Positions 46,110 through 54,983 of a stretch of 64,000 nt of DNA are shown here, piece by piece; the first letter of the stretch is position 1, and every line of letters begins with the position of its first letter. Both the position numbers and the translations under genes were made by a program. The DNA comes from Luteimonas rhizosphaerae (GTDB taxonomy: Bacteria > Pseudomonadota > Gammaproteobacteria > Xanthomonadales > Xanthomonadaceae), in contig NZ_NRQR01000002.1 of assembly GCF_002849595.1 (NCBI RefSeq), positions 124,001 to 188,000 on the forward strand, given 5' to 3'. Under the pieces are notes generated by a model. That model worked only from the letters and a program-made list of their open reading frames with translations, was not told where the DNA came from and did no database searches.

Positions 46110-47522
46110 TCAGTTCTCCATGATCCAGGTGTCCTTCGTCCCGCCGCCCTGCGACGAGTTGACGACCAGCGAACCCTCGCGCAGTGCCACACGCGTGAGG
46201 CCACCGGGGATGACGTGGATGCGCCGTCCGCTGAGGATGTAGGGGCGCAGGTCGATGTGCCGCGGCGCCAGCCCGCTCTCGACGTAGGTCGGGCAGGTCG
46301 ACAGCGACAGGGTCGGCTGGGCGATGTAGTTGCTCGGGTCGGCGAGGATGCGCGCGCGAAATTCCTCGATCTCCGCCTTCGTCGACGCGGGGCCGACCAG
46401 CATGCCGTAGCCGCCGGCGCCGTGGACTTCCTTGACCACGAGTTCGGGCAGGTGCTCGAGCGCGTACTTCAGGTCGTCCGGATTGCGCAGCTGCCACGTC
46501 GGCACGTTGTGCAGGATCGGCTCCTCGCTGAGGTAGTAGCGAATCATGTCGGGCACGTAGGGATACACGGACTTGTCGTCGCCGACGCCAGTGCCCGGCG
46601 CATTCGCCAGCGTGACGTTGCCGGCGCGATAGGCGCCGAACAGTCCCGGCACGCCGAGCCGCGACTCGGGGCGGAACACGGTCGGGTCGAGGAAGTCGTC
46701 GTTGATGCGGCGGTAGATCACGTGGACCCGTTGCGCGCCGCGCGTGGTCTGCGCGTAGACCATGTCGTTCTGCACGAACAGGTCCGCGCCCTCCACCAGT
46801 TCCACGCCCATCTGCTGGGCCAGGAACGCGTGCTCGAAGTAGGCCGAGTTCGCCGCGCCCGGGGTCAGCACCGCGACCACGGGATTGTCGACATTCGCCG
46901 GCGCGCATTCGCGCAGGATGTCGAACAGGGCATCGGGATAGCGCTCGACCGGCGCGATCTGCTGGCGTGCGAACACTTCCGGCAGCAGCCGCGACATCAT
47001 CCGCCGGTTCTCGAGCATGTACGACACGCCCGAGGCCACGCGGAGGTTGTCCTCGAGCACGTAGTACTCGCCGTCGCCGGCGCGTACCAGGTCGATGCCC
47101 GACACGTGCGAGTACACGTTGCCGGCGAGCTTGAGGCCCTGCATTTCCTTGCGGTATTCGCTGTTGTCGAGCACCAGCTCGGCGGGAATGCGGCGGTCGC
47201 GCAGGATCCGCTGCTCGCCGTAGATGTCGCCGAGGAACAGGTTCAGCGCGTGCACGCGCTGCCGCAGGCCGGCTTCGAGCATCTTCCACTCGGCCGCCGG
47301 GACGATCCGCGGCACGAGATCGAACGGGATCAGGCGTTCGTTGCCCGATTCCTCGCCGTAGACCGAGAACGTGATGCCGACGCGGTGGAAGGAGATCTCC
47401 GCCTGACGCCGTTTGTGGGCGATCTCGTCGGCGGGGGTGCGTTGTCGCCAGTCGTCGAAGGCGCGGTAGTGCGGCCGGACGTTGCCGTCCGCATCGTGCA
47501 TCTCGTCATAGCTGGGCGGCAT
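46110..47522 (-). CDS. Circularly permuted ATP-grasp protein (DUF404/407 type)
   Basis: 470 residues from the ATG at 47522; an upstream start would add 29 that are not family-like. Motifs include HRVGITFSVYGEE, RLIPFDLVPRIV, YYVLEDNLRVASGVSYMLENR, VVAVLTPGAANSAYFEH, HVIYRRINDDFLDP, VKEVHGAGGYGMLVGP and IDLRPYILSG. It is of the circularly permuted ATP-grasp type found in the Anbu/alpha-E operon. Such proteins should ligate an amine to a carboxylate with ATP; the substrate is not known. The promoter probably lies in the gap 47523-47620. Confidence 0.92.
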   Translation of the reverse strand: MPPSYDEMHDADGNVRPHYRAFDDWRQRTPADEIAHKRRQAEISFHRVGITFSVYGEESGNERLIPFDLVPRIVPAAEWKMLEAGLRQRVHALNLFLGDIYGEQRILRDRRIPAELVLDNSEYRKEMQGLKLAGNVYSHVSGIDLVRAGDGEYYVLEDNLRVASGVSYMLENRRMMSRLLPEVFARQQIAPVERYPDALFDILRECAPANVDNPVVAVLTPGAANSAYFEHAFLAQQMGVELVEGADLFVQNDMVYAQTTRGAQRVHVIYRRINDDFLDPTVFRPESRLGVPGLFGAYRAGNVTLANAPGTGVGDDKSVYPYVPDMIRYYLSEEPILHNVPTWQLRNPDDLKYALEHLPELVVKEVHGAGGYGMLVGPASTKAEIEEFRARILADPSNYIAQPTLSLSTCPTYVESGLAPRHIDLRPYILSGRRIHVIPGGLTRVALREGSLVVNSSQGGGTKDTWIMEN

Positions 47523-47566
47523 CGTGGACAGGCTCCGGTGGGGTCGGCGCAATGTGTCGCACCGCA

Positions 47567-47596
47567 CAGATAGCATGTGAGTTGGACGATGCACAA
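47567..47596 (-). promoter_or_regulatory. Possible promoter of the Anbu operon
   Basis: On the minus strand, TTGTGC (47596-47591) and TATCTG (47572-47567) are 18 bases apart, with the ATG 45 bases further on. The matches are moderate. Confidence 0.35.
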
Positions 47597-47636
47597 CGAG
47601 TGAGGACACGCTGCTGCAGGCGGCGCGCCAACGGAA

Positions 47637-47658
47637 ACGGGCCGCTTGCGCGGCCCGT
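47637..47658 (-). terminator. Terminator of metK
   Basis: ACGGGCCGC (47637-47645) pairs with GCGGCCCGT (47650-47658) across a 4-base loop. On the minus strand, metK's, the stem is followed by TTCCGTT. It lies 30 bases past the metK stop. Confidence 0.7.
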
Positions 47659-47688
47659 CCGGGGGAACATCCTGCGTGGTCGCGTCGC

Positions 47689-48807
47689 TTATTTCAGCTT
47701 CGCGGCGGCGCGCAGCGCCTCGGCGCGATCGGTCTTCTCCCACGAGAACGACGTCGCGTCGTGCGACACGCCGGCGCCGTCGGTGTAGCTGAAGTTCTTC
47801 GGCTTGCGGCCGAAGTGGCCGTAGGCCGCCGTCTGCTGGTACATCGGATGGATGAGGTCGAGCATCTGGATGATGCCGTACGGGCGCAGGTCGAAATGCT
47901 TGCGGATCAGCTTCTCGATGGTCTCGTCGGGCACCTTGCCGGTGCCGAACGTCGTCACCGAGAGCGAGGTCGGCTCGGCGACGCCGATCGCGTACGACAC
48001 CTGCACTTCGCAACGGTCGGCGAGGCGGGCCGCGACGACGTTCTTGGCGACGTAACGCGCGGCGTACGCAGCCGAGCGGTCGACCTTCGACGGATCCTTG
48101 CCCGAGAACGCACCGCCACCGTGGCGCGCCCAGCCGCCGTAGGTGTCGACGATGATCTTGCGGCCGGTCAGGCCGCAGTCGCCGACGGGGCCGCCGATGA
48201 TGAACTTGCCGGTCGGATTGATGTGGTACTTGGTGCCCTTGTGCAGCCACTTCGACGGCAGCACGGGCTTGATGATCTCTTCGCGGACGGCCTCGATCAG
48301 GTCCTTCGCGTCGGGACGCAGCCACGAGAGGCTGGAATTCTTCTTCTTGCGCACCTGCGCCTGGCGCTCGACCAGACGGTGCGACAGGTGGATCGCGGCC
48401 GGCATGAAGCTGTCGGTCTCGTTGGTCGCGTAGCCGAACATCAGGCCCTGGTCGCCGGCACCCTGTTCTTCGGGCTTCTTGCGGTCCACGCCCTGGTTGA
48501 TGTCGGGCGACTGCTTGCCGATCAGGTTCAGCACGCCGCAGGTCTCGCCGTCGAAACCGACGTCGGAGCTGTTGTAGCCGATGTCGAGGATGACCTTGCG
48601 GGTCAGCGCCTCGAGGTCGATCCACGCACTGGTCGTGACTTCGCCGGCAACGATCGCCACGCCGGTCTTGACCAGCGTCTCGCAGGCGACGCGGGCGCGC
48701 TTGTCCTGCGCGAGGATCGCGTCGAGCACCGCGTCGGAAATCTGGTCGGCGATCTTGTCCGGATGGCCCTCGGAGACCGACTCGGAAGTGAAGAGGTAGC
48801 TGGACAT
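47689..48807 (-). CDS. metK: S-adenosylmethionine synthetase MetK, shortened by an internal in-frame gap
   Basis: 372 residues; relatives have about 384-403. MetK makes SAM from methionine and ATP. It has [93 protein letters not shown] and AYGHFGRK. After residue 168 (RPDAK) the sequence jumps to [10 protein letters not shown]. In E. coli and Xanthomonas about 31 residues (SQVTLRYENG ... QHAPGIKQK) lie there. The frame stays open, and the removed strands belong to the middle of the fold. The active-site Lys of DAK stays. A real short form or an assembly error; function is uncertain. Confidence 0.93.
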   Translation of the reverse strand: MSSYLFTSESVSEGHPDKIADQISDAVLDAILAQDKRARVACETLVKTGVAIVAGEVTTSAWIDLEALTRKVILDIGYNSSDVGFDGETCGVLNLIGKQSPDINQGVDRKKPEEQGAGDQGLMFGYATNETDSFMPAAIHLSHRLVERQAQVRKKKNSSLSWLRPDAKDLIEAVREEIIKPVLPSKWLHKGTKYHINPTGKFIIGGPVGDCGLTGRKIIVDTYGGWARHGGGAFSGKDPSKVDRSAAYAARYVAKNVVAARLADRCEVQVSYAIGVAEPTSLSVTTFGTGKVPDETIEKLIRKHFDLRPYGIIQMLDLIHPMYQQTAAYGHFGRKPKNFSYTDGAGVSHDATSFSWEKTDRAEALRAAAKLK

Positions 48808-48993
48808 CACGGCTCCTGAAAGGGATACATCCCTGTATGCGGATGAAAAGATGGCCGCGAATGATACACGCGCGGCCGGCGGGGTGCATCTTGCACGGGG
48901 CCGCGTTGGGCCGAGGTTAACGCGCTGCGCGGGCCTGCGTATGACATCGCGGCGGCGTGTGGCGCGCCATCGACGGCTGCTAGCATCGCCGCC

Positions 48994-50043
48994 ATGGACT
49001 CCCTGACCCAGATCGTGCTCGGCGCATCGGTCGCCGCTGCCGTCGTGCCTGCCGCCCATCGCCGCGCCGCGCTCGCCGCGGGTGCCGTGCTCGGCACCTT
49101 GCCGGACCTCGACGGCGTTCCCATCGCCTGGATGACCGGCGATCCGGTGCTGCGCATGACCCTGCACCGCGGCCTGACCCATTCGCTGCTCGTGTTGCCG
49201 CTGGCCGCCGCGGCGATCTGGTGGCTGTTCCGGCGCTTCGGGCACGGCCGTGTCGCGGCGTCGCCGGTGCGCTGGTACTGGGCGATCACGCTCGCGCTGG
49301 TGACGCATCCGCTGCTCGATGCGTTCACCGTCTACGGCACGCAACTGCTTTGGCCGTTCCGGCCGTCGCCGGCGATGTGGTCGAGCGTCTTCATCATCGA
49401 TCCGCTCTATACGGTGTGGCTGCTGGTCGGCGTGCTGGTCGCCGTGTTCGCCGGGCCGCGCCGGATCGCGGGCCGCGGCATCGCGATCGGCCTCGTGCTG
49501 AGCACGGCATATCTGGGCTGGTCGCTGGTGGCGAAGGGGCTGGTGGAACGCGAAGCGGACCGCGCGCTGGTCGCGATGGGGCTGGGCGACGCGCCGCGCT
49601 TCTCGGTGCCGATGCCGGCGAACACCGTGCTGTGGCGCGTCGTCGCGATGACCGACGACGGCTACGTCGAGGGCTTCCATTCGCTGGCGGTCGATCGCGG
49701 TCCGATGCGCTTCACCGCGTTTCCCTCGGACGTCGCGGCGCTGCGCGCGAACGCCGACCTGCCGTCGGTACAGCGGCTCGTCTGGTTCAACCACGGCTTC
49801 ATGGGTGCGACCGTGGTCGACGACGAACTGCTGCTCAGCGATCTGCGCATGGGCAACGAGCCCGACTATTTCTTCCGCTTCGCCGTGTCGCGCCGCGCCG
49901 GTGAGGGCTGGACCGCGATCCCGCCACGGCAGCCGGCGATGGCGCGCGACCTCGGCGCGACCTGGAACGCCACCTGGGCACGCATCTGGCACGAGCCCAC
50001 GGCGCCGGGGCTGGCGACGGGCGAGGCGGTGGGCGGTCCCTGA
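48994..50043 (+). CDS. YdjM-like membrane-bound metal-dependent hydrolase
   Basis: 349 residues. The start [17 protein letters not shown], the PDLDGV with an [10 protein letters not shown] motif and [18 protein letters not shown] are signatures of the YdjM family (DUF457). The histidines and aspartates could bind a metal. Four to five membrane segments lie in the first 180 residues; the rest is a soluble domain. The family is often LexA-controlled, but no LexA box is clear here. It is divergent from metK and convergent with dusB. Confidence 0.87.
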   Translation: MDSLTQIVLGASVAAAVVPAAHRRAALAAGAVLGTLPDLDGVPIAWMTGDPVLRMTLHRGLTHSLLVLPLAAAAIWWLFRRFGHGRVAASPVRWYWAITLALVTHPLLDAFTVYGTQLLWPFRPSPAMWSSVFIIDPLYTVWLLVGVLVAVFAGPRRIAGRGIAIGLVLSTAYLGWSLVAKGLVEREADRALVAMGLGDAPRFSVPMPANTVLWRVVAMTDDGYVEGFHSLAVDRGPMRFTAFPSDVAALRANADLPSVQRLVWFNHGFMGATVVDDELLLSDLRMGNEPDYFFRFAVSRRAGEGWTAIPPRQPAMARDLGATWNATWARIWHEPTAPGLATGEAVGGP

Positions 50044-50149
50044 GGCTGGACGGGCGACGCGCATGCGAGCGGGCGCATCGCCGTCGGTCAATCCGTGGGT
50101 CGCACGTGGCCGGCGTCGCGACGTGCCGCCGGCACGGCGACAGCGCCTG

Positions 50150-50180
50150 GAGGAGCGCGCTTGCGCGCGATGCGGCGTTC
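50150..50180 (+). repeat. REP-like extragenic palindrome
   Basis: GGAGGAGCGCGCTTGCGCGC and the following GATGCGGCG make a perfect GCGCGC-TT-GCGCGC stem in the 213-base gap between two convergent genes. It has the look of the short repeats scattered between genes in Xanthomonadaceae (GAGCGC..GCGCGATG). A related core lies at 56102-56115. Confidence 0.4.
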
Positions 50181-50256
50181 CACTCGGGACTTGTTCGCGC
50201 GCCTGCAGGTCGCGATCGCGGACGGTCAGCAGGGCGCGTCGCCAGCGCCGGGCACT

Positions 50257-51255
50257 TCAGGCCGCCAGCGCCGCCAGCGGATCGTCACCGGCGATCAGCG
50301 CATCGAAGTAGTCGCGGGTCAACGCGAGCTGCGCGTCGGCGGTCTCCGCGCGGTTGACCACGTGACGGAAGGCGGCGTTCTCGGGACGGTCCTTGGCGTA
50401 CCAGCCCAGGTGCTTTCGGGCGATGCGCACGCCGGAGACTTCGCCGTAGAAGGCGTGCAATGCGACGAGGTGGCCGAGCAGGAGATCGCGGATCTCGACC
50501 AGAGACGGCGGCGGCAGCGTCTCGCCGGTGGCGAGGAAGTGGGCGATCTCGCGGAAGATCCACGGCCGGCCCTGCGCCGCGCGCCCGACCATCACCGCAT
50601 CGACACCCGTGTGCCGCAGCACCGCCAGTGCCTTCTGCGGCGAATCGATGTCGCCGTTGGCGATGATTGGGATCGACAGCGCCGCCTTGATCGCGGCGAT
50701 GGTGTCGTACTCGGCGCTGCCGGTGTAGTGCTGGTCGCGCGTGCGGCCGTGCACGGCGAGCGCGGCGATGCCGGCATCCTCGGCGATGCGCGCGATCACC
50801 GGCGCGTTGCGGTGGCAGGCATCCCATCCGGTGCGGATCTTCAGCGTGACCGGCACGTCGACCGCGCCCACCACGGCAGCGAGGATCGCCGCCACCAGCG
50901 CCTCGTCCTGCATCAGCGCCGAGCCCGCCCACGCGTTGCAGACCTTCTTGGCGGGGCAGCCCATGTTGATGTCGATGATCTGCGCGCCGTGGTCGACGTT
51001 GTAGCGCGCGGCATCGGCCAGCATCGCCGGCACGGTGCCGGCGATCTGCACGCCGACCGGCGCCGGCTCGCCGTCGTGGTCCATGCGCCGCAGCGATTTT
51101 TCGGTCTGCCAGAAACGCGGATCGCTGATCGTCATTTCCGACATGGCCAGGCCCGCGCCCAGGCGCTTGCACAGCTGCCGGAACGGCTTGTCGGTGACCC
51201 CGGCCATCGGAGCCAGGAGCACGTTCGGAGCGATGCGGTAGGGGCCGATCTGCAT
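50257..51255 (-). CDS. dusB: tRNA-dihydrouridine synthase DusB
   Basis: 332 residues. A flavoenzyme that reduces uridine to dihydrouridine in the D-arm of tRNAs. MQIGPYRIAPNVLLAPMAGVTDKPFRQL starts it; INMGCPAKKVCNAWAGSALM contains the catalytic Cys; the FMN site shows TLKIRTGWD, VHGRTRDQHYTG, IIANGDID and VMVGRAAQGRPWIF. The ATG at 51255 gives the family N-terminus. In enterics fis follows dusB; no fis is present here between the end and 50043. Confidence 0.95.
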   Translation of the reverse strand: MQIGPYRIAPNVLLAPMAGVTDKPFRQLCKRLGAGLAMSEMTISDPRFWQTEKSLRRMDHDGEPAPVGVQIAGTVPAMLADAARYNVDHGAQIIDINMGCPAKKVCNAWAGSALMQDEALVAAILAAVVGAVDVPVTLKIRTGWDACHRNAPVIARIAEDAGIAALAVHGRTRDQHYTGSAEYDTIAAIKAALSIPIIANGDIDSPQKALAVLRHTGVDAVMVGRAAQGRPWIFREIAHFLATGETLPPPSLVEIRDLLLGHLVALHAFYGEVSGVRIARKHLGWYAKDRPENAAFRHVVNRAETADAQLALTRDYFDALIAGDDPLAALAA

Positions 51256-51304
51256 GGCGCGTATTGTCGCCGATCGCCGCGAGCGGGGTGATCGCGCCGC
51301 GGCG

Positions 51305-52258
51305 TCAGGCGTCCGGGCTCGCCAGATGCGGCATGCCGGCCGCCGCGCCGGTCTGCTCGGTCGACAGGCCGGCATAGCGGGTCGCGAAGCGCACGTGCGC
51401 GGCGAACGGCGTGGCGCGGCCCGCCGCCAGCGACGCCGCCAGCGCGCCGTTGAAGGCATCGCCGGCGCCGGTGGTGTCGATGGGCTCGACCCGGTCGGCG
51501 GCGACGCGGTAGTAGGGCGTCGCATCGCCGCGCAGCAGGTCTTCGCGATGCGACACGAAGGCGCCGGCCGCGCCGAGGGTGACAACGACGGTGCCGCGGG
51601 GCAGCAGCGTGCGGCACATGCGATGCAGCTGGGCGTCGGCGCTGCCGGCAATCGCGTCGCTGTCGATGCGGGTGCTGCTGTGGCGTTCGAGCAGCGCGGC
51701 GAACTCGGTCTCGTTCGGGGTCAGGATGTCGGCCGCGGCGAGCAGTTCGCGCAGGCAGTCGGCATTCGCCGGCGCCGGATTCAACAGCGTGGTGGTGCCC
51801 GCCGCGCGCGCGAGGCGCATCGCTTCGAGCACGCTGCCCAGCGGCGACTCGAGCTGGGCCAGCAGCACGCGCGCGCCGATGAGCGTGTCCGACTGGCGGG
51901 TGATGAAGGCGGGCGACAGGTCGGCATTCGCGCCCGCGCCGATGACGATGGTGTTGTGGCCGGAATCGTCGACGTAGATGCCGGCCGTGCCGGTGGGATG
52001 CGGGCTGCGCTGCACGCGCAGTTCGATGGCGTCGGTCGCGGCCAGCTCGCGCGCCTGCTGGCCGCCGACATCGTCGCCCAGTGCGCAGACGAAGCTGGTG
52101 CGCGCGCCCGCGCGCGCGCTGGCCACGGCCTGGTTGAAGCCCTTGCCGCCGGGGCCGGTGCGGTACAGGCCGCCCAGCGTCTCGCCGCGACGCGGCAGGC
52201 GGGTGCAGGTCCACACGTGATCGACATTGAACGACCCGACGACGACGACCTGGCTCAC
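51305..52258 (-). CDS. rbsK: Ribokinase (PfkB family)
   Basis: 317 residues of the PfkB sugar-kinase fold. VVVGSFNVDHVWTC, a GGKGFNQAVASARAGA loop, LLNPAPAN and TPNETEFA, and the ATP/catalytic site DTTGAGDAFNGALAASLA, with the Asp as base, are all present. It phosphorylates ribose at O5. It follows the nucleoside transporter by 61 bases on the same strand, so together they may salvage nucleosides by import, cleavage and ribose phosphorylation. The nucleosidase is not in the window. Confidence 0.9.
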   Translation of the reverse strand: MSQVVVVGSFNVDHVWTCTRLPRRGETLGGLYRTGPGGKGFNQAVASARAGARTSFVCALGDDVGGQQARELAATDAIELRVQRSPHPTGTAGIYVDDSGHNTIVIGAGANADLSPAFITRQSDTLIGARVLLAQLESPLGSVLEAMRLARAAGTTTLLNPAPANADCLRELLAAADILTPNETEFAALLERHSSTRIDSDAIAGSADAQLHRMCRTLLPRGTVVVTLGAAGAFVSHREDLLRGDATPYYRVAADRVEPIDTTGAGDAFNGALAASLAAGRATPFAAHVRFATRYAGLSTEQTGAAAGMPHLASPDA

Positions 52259-52319
52259 TGCGACGACCCCGGCACCGATGCGACGTGCCAGCGCACGTCG
52301 GCCTGCCCACGCGAAACGC

Positions 52320-53618
52320 TCATCCCGACACGCTGCTCAGCACGCCGGCGATCGTCGCGGTCATCATCGTCGCGATGGAGCCGCCCAGCACCGCGCGCAG
52401 GCCGAAGCGCGCGAGATCGGCGCGTCGCTCCGGCGCGATGCCGCCGATGCCGCCGATCTGGATCGCGATCGAACTGAAGTTGGCGAAGCCGCACAGGGCG
52501 TAGGTCGCGATCAGTGCGCCCTGCGGGCCCAGCGTCACGCCGGGCACGTTGCCCTGCACGATCTCGCCGAGCTGCACGTAGGCGACGAACTCGTTGAGCA
52601 CGACCTTGGTGCCGATCAGTCCGCCAACTGTCGCCGCGTCTTCCCACGGCACGCCGATCAGCCACGCCAGCGGCGCGAGCGTCCAGCCGAGCAGGGCGGA
52701 CAGGTCGGTCGGACGGCCGAGCGCGTTCTGCAGGCCGGTCACCTCACCCATCCACACCAGCGGCGCGTTGAGCAGCGCGATCAGGGCGATGAAGGCGAGC
52801 AGCATCGCGCCGACGTTCAACGCGAGCTTGAGACCGTCCGCGGCGCCCGCCGCGGCGGCGTCGATGACGTTGGCCGTGGTCTTCTCGACGTTGACGCGCA
52901 CTTCGCCGAGGGTCTGCGGCACCTGGGTCTCGGGCACCAGGATCTTGGCGATGACGAGGGTCGCGGGCGCGGCCATGATGCTCGCGGTGATCAGATGCTT
53001 GGCGTAGACCGCCTGCTGCACGGGATCGTTGCCGCCCAGCAGCAGCACGTACGCACCGAGCACGCCGCCGGCGATGGTCGCCATGCCGCCGACCATCAGC
53101 GTCAGTAGTTCCGACGGCGTCATGCCGGCGATGTAGGGGCGCACGACCAGCGGCGCCTCGGTCTGGCCGATGAAGGCGTTGGCGCAGACCGACAGGGTTT
53201 CCGCGCCCGAGACGCGCATCGCCTTGGTGATGCCCCAGGCCATGGTCTGCACGATCTTCTGCATCACGCCGAGGTGGTAGAGCACGCTCATGAAGCTGGC
53301 GAAGAAGATGATCGTCGGCAGCACCTGGAACGCGAACACGAAGCCGAACTTCCCGGCATCGCTGAAGTCGCCGAAGATGAAGCGCGCGCCTTCCGTGGTG
53401 AAACCCAGCAGGCGTACGAATCCGCTCGACAGCACGTCGAACACGCCCGCGCCCCACGGCGTCAGCAGCACCAGGCAGGCGATGACGATCTGCAGCACGA
53501 TGCCGACGCCGACCAGGCGCCAGTCGACGGCGCGGCGGTTGTTCGAGCACAGCCAGGTGATGCCCAGCAGGACCGCGAGACCCAACAGGCCGAACCCGGC
53601 CCGTAGCAAGAAATCCAT
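52320..53618 (-). CDS. Concentrative nucleoside transporter (CNT/NupC family)
   Basis: 432 residues, about ten membrane segments. FGFVFAFQVLPTIIFFASFMSVLYHLG, AETLSVCANAFIGQTEAPLVVRPYI, LMVGGMATIAGGVLGAYV and KVVLNEFVAY are signature stretches of CNT proteins. It imports nucleosides with H+ or Na+. Placed upstream of the ribokinase on the same strand, it likely feeds the salvage of the ribose part. Which nucleosides it takes cannot be told. Confidence 0.93.
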   Translation of the reverse strand: MDFLLRAGFGLLGLAVLLGITWLCSNNRRAVDWRLVGVGIVLQIVIACLVLLTPWGAGVFDVLSSGFVRLLGFTTEGARFIFGDFSDAGKFGFVFAFQVLPTIIFFASFMSVLYHLGVMQKIVQTMAWGITKAMRVSGAETLSVCANAFIGQTEAPLVVRPYIAGMTPSELLTLMVGGMATIAGGVLGAYVLLLGGNDPVQQAVYAKHLITASIMAAPATLVIAKILVPETQVPQTLGEVRVNVEKTTANVIDAAAAGAADGLKLALNVGAMLLAFIALIALLNAPLVWMGEVTGLQNALGRPTDLSALLGWTLAPLAWLIGVPWEDAATVGGLIGTKVVLNEFVAYVQLGEIVQGNVPGVTLGPQGALIATYALCGFANFSSIAIQIGGIGGIAPERRADLARFGLRAVLGGSIATMMTATIAGVLSSVSG

Positions 53619-53706
53619 CGCAGGCCCCTGAGCCCCTCATGAAGTCGCGCAGCCTAGTGCAGCGGGCGCCAGCCGGCAACCACAGGCCGCGTGAAAACGC
53701 CGTCGT

Positions 53707-54840
53707 TCAGGCGTCGCGCGCCACCACCCGGTTGCGGCCCGCGCGCTTGGCCTGCTGCAGCCGGCGGTCGCCGACCCCGAGCAGCGCCGAAGGCGTGGCG
53801 CCGTCCTGCGGGCTGGCCGCGAGCCCGGCACTGAAGCTGATCGGCAGTGGCGCGCCGCTGCGGTCGGTGAGGAAACCGCTGGCGGCGAGATCGCGCCGCG
53901 CCCGGTCGAGCCGCTCCCAGGCGCTGCCGACGGGCCCGCGCAGCAGCAGCACGAACTCCTGGCCGCCGATCCGCGCCAGCGATTCCTCGTCGTCGGTCAG
54001 CGCCTGCAACCATGCGGCGAACCGTCGGATCGCCTGGTCGCCACCGCGCGGGCCGAGGTCTTCGTTGATCTTGCGGAAGTTGTCGAGATCGATCAGCGCC
54101 AGCGTGAGCGAGCGACCTTCCCGCCGCGCGCCGTCGAGTGCGCGCGGCATGTGCTGCAGCAACCAGGCGCGGTTCGGCAGGCCGGTCAGTCCGTCGCGCC
54201 CCGACAGGTCGACCAGCCGCTGCATGCGGTAGACGATCGCGCAGGCGATCAGCGTCATCATCACCAGCACCAGCAGCCGCTCGATCTGGCCGGCCGGCGA
54301 CACCACGCCGTGGCCGATCGACACCAGGCCTTCGCGCGGCACGGCCAGCCACACCACCAGCACCAGCGCGCCGTACTGCAGGATGGCCAGCACGCCGGTG
54401 CCCAGGGCGAGGCGGCCGTCGTTGCGCAGGGCGGTCACCGCGATCGCCAGCAGATACAGGCTCCAGACGACGACGCTGTTGAGTGCGGCCGCGGGTTCGC
54501 GGGTCGCCAGCAGGCCGAGCACCAGCGTGATCATGCTGATGTCGTAGGCGCTGGTCGCGTAGGGCAGCCAGGCGTGGCGCCGCGGCCGCCGGGCGAGCGC
54601 GAGCCAGACCTGCGCCATCGCATTGGCGAAGACGGCCAGTGCCAGCCCGGCGACGACGTCGCGCTGCGGCATGCCGCCGAGCGCGGTCGCCAGTGGCAGC
54701 AGCAGGATGAGCAGCGACAGCAGGGCGCGCAGTCGCGCGACCATCAACTCGCCGCCGGCGCCGAGTTCGAGCATGACTTCATCGGCACGCCCGAGCAGCG
54801 TGCCGATGACACCAGTGGGTTCCCGGCCGGTCGCGCGCAT
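53707..54840 (-). CDS. Membrane GGDEF-domain protein with degenerate GGQEF motif
   Basis: 377 residues. Six membrane segments in residues 35-205 (LSLLILLLPLATAL, MITLVLGLLA, LLVLVMMTLIACAIVY and others) precede a GGDEF domain. Metal-binding ALIDLDNFRKINEDLG is intact, but the signature is Gly292-Gly-Gln294-Glu295-Phe296: the third residue, normally Asp or Glu, is Gln. In GGDEF enzymes this acidic residue helps catalysis, so activity may be weak or lost, and the protein may instead be a receptor. No RxxD site is present. Confidence 0.88.
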   Translation of the reverse strand: MRATGREPTGVIGTLLGRADEVMLELGAGGELMVARLRALLSLLILLLPLATALGGMPQRDVVAGLALAVFANAMAQVWLALARRPRRHAWLPYATSAYDISMITLVLGLLATREPAAALNSVVVWSLYLLAIAVTALRNDGRLALGTGVLAILQYGALVLVVWLAVPREGLVSIGHGVVSPAGQIERLLVLVMMTLIACAIVYRMQRLVDLSGRDGLTGLPNRAWLLQHMPRALDGARREGRSLTLALIDLDNFRKINEDLGPRGGDQAIRRFAAWLQALTDDEESLARIGGQEFVLLLRGPVGSAWERLDRARRDLAASGFLTDRSGAPLPISFSAGLAASPQDGATPSALLGVGDRRLQQAKRAGRNRVVARDA

Positions 54841-54983
54841 CGGACATCCGTGTGTCGGCAGGCCGCAGGATAGCGCGTCGCATCCGCGTCGGCGGGCGAC
54901 GTGACCCGTGGCGGGCAGGCGACGACGGACCGGGGAAATCGAACTGCCTACACTGTCGGCCCGTCTTCGACAGGAAGCATCCC

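Noticed and set aside
48808..48993. SAM riboswitch before metK
   Set aside because: A short GGGAT...ATCCC stem lies near the ribosome site, but none of the conserved SAM-I, SAM-II or SAM-IV blocks could be found.
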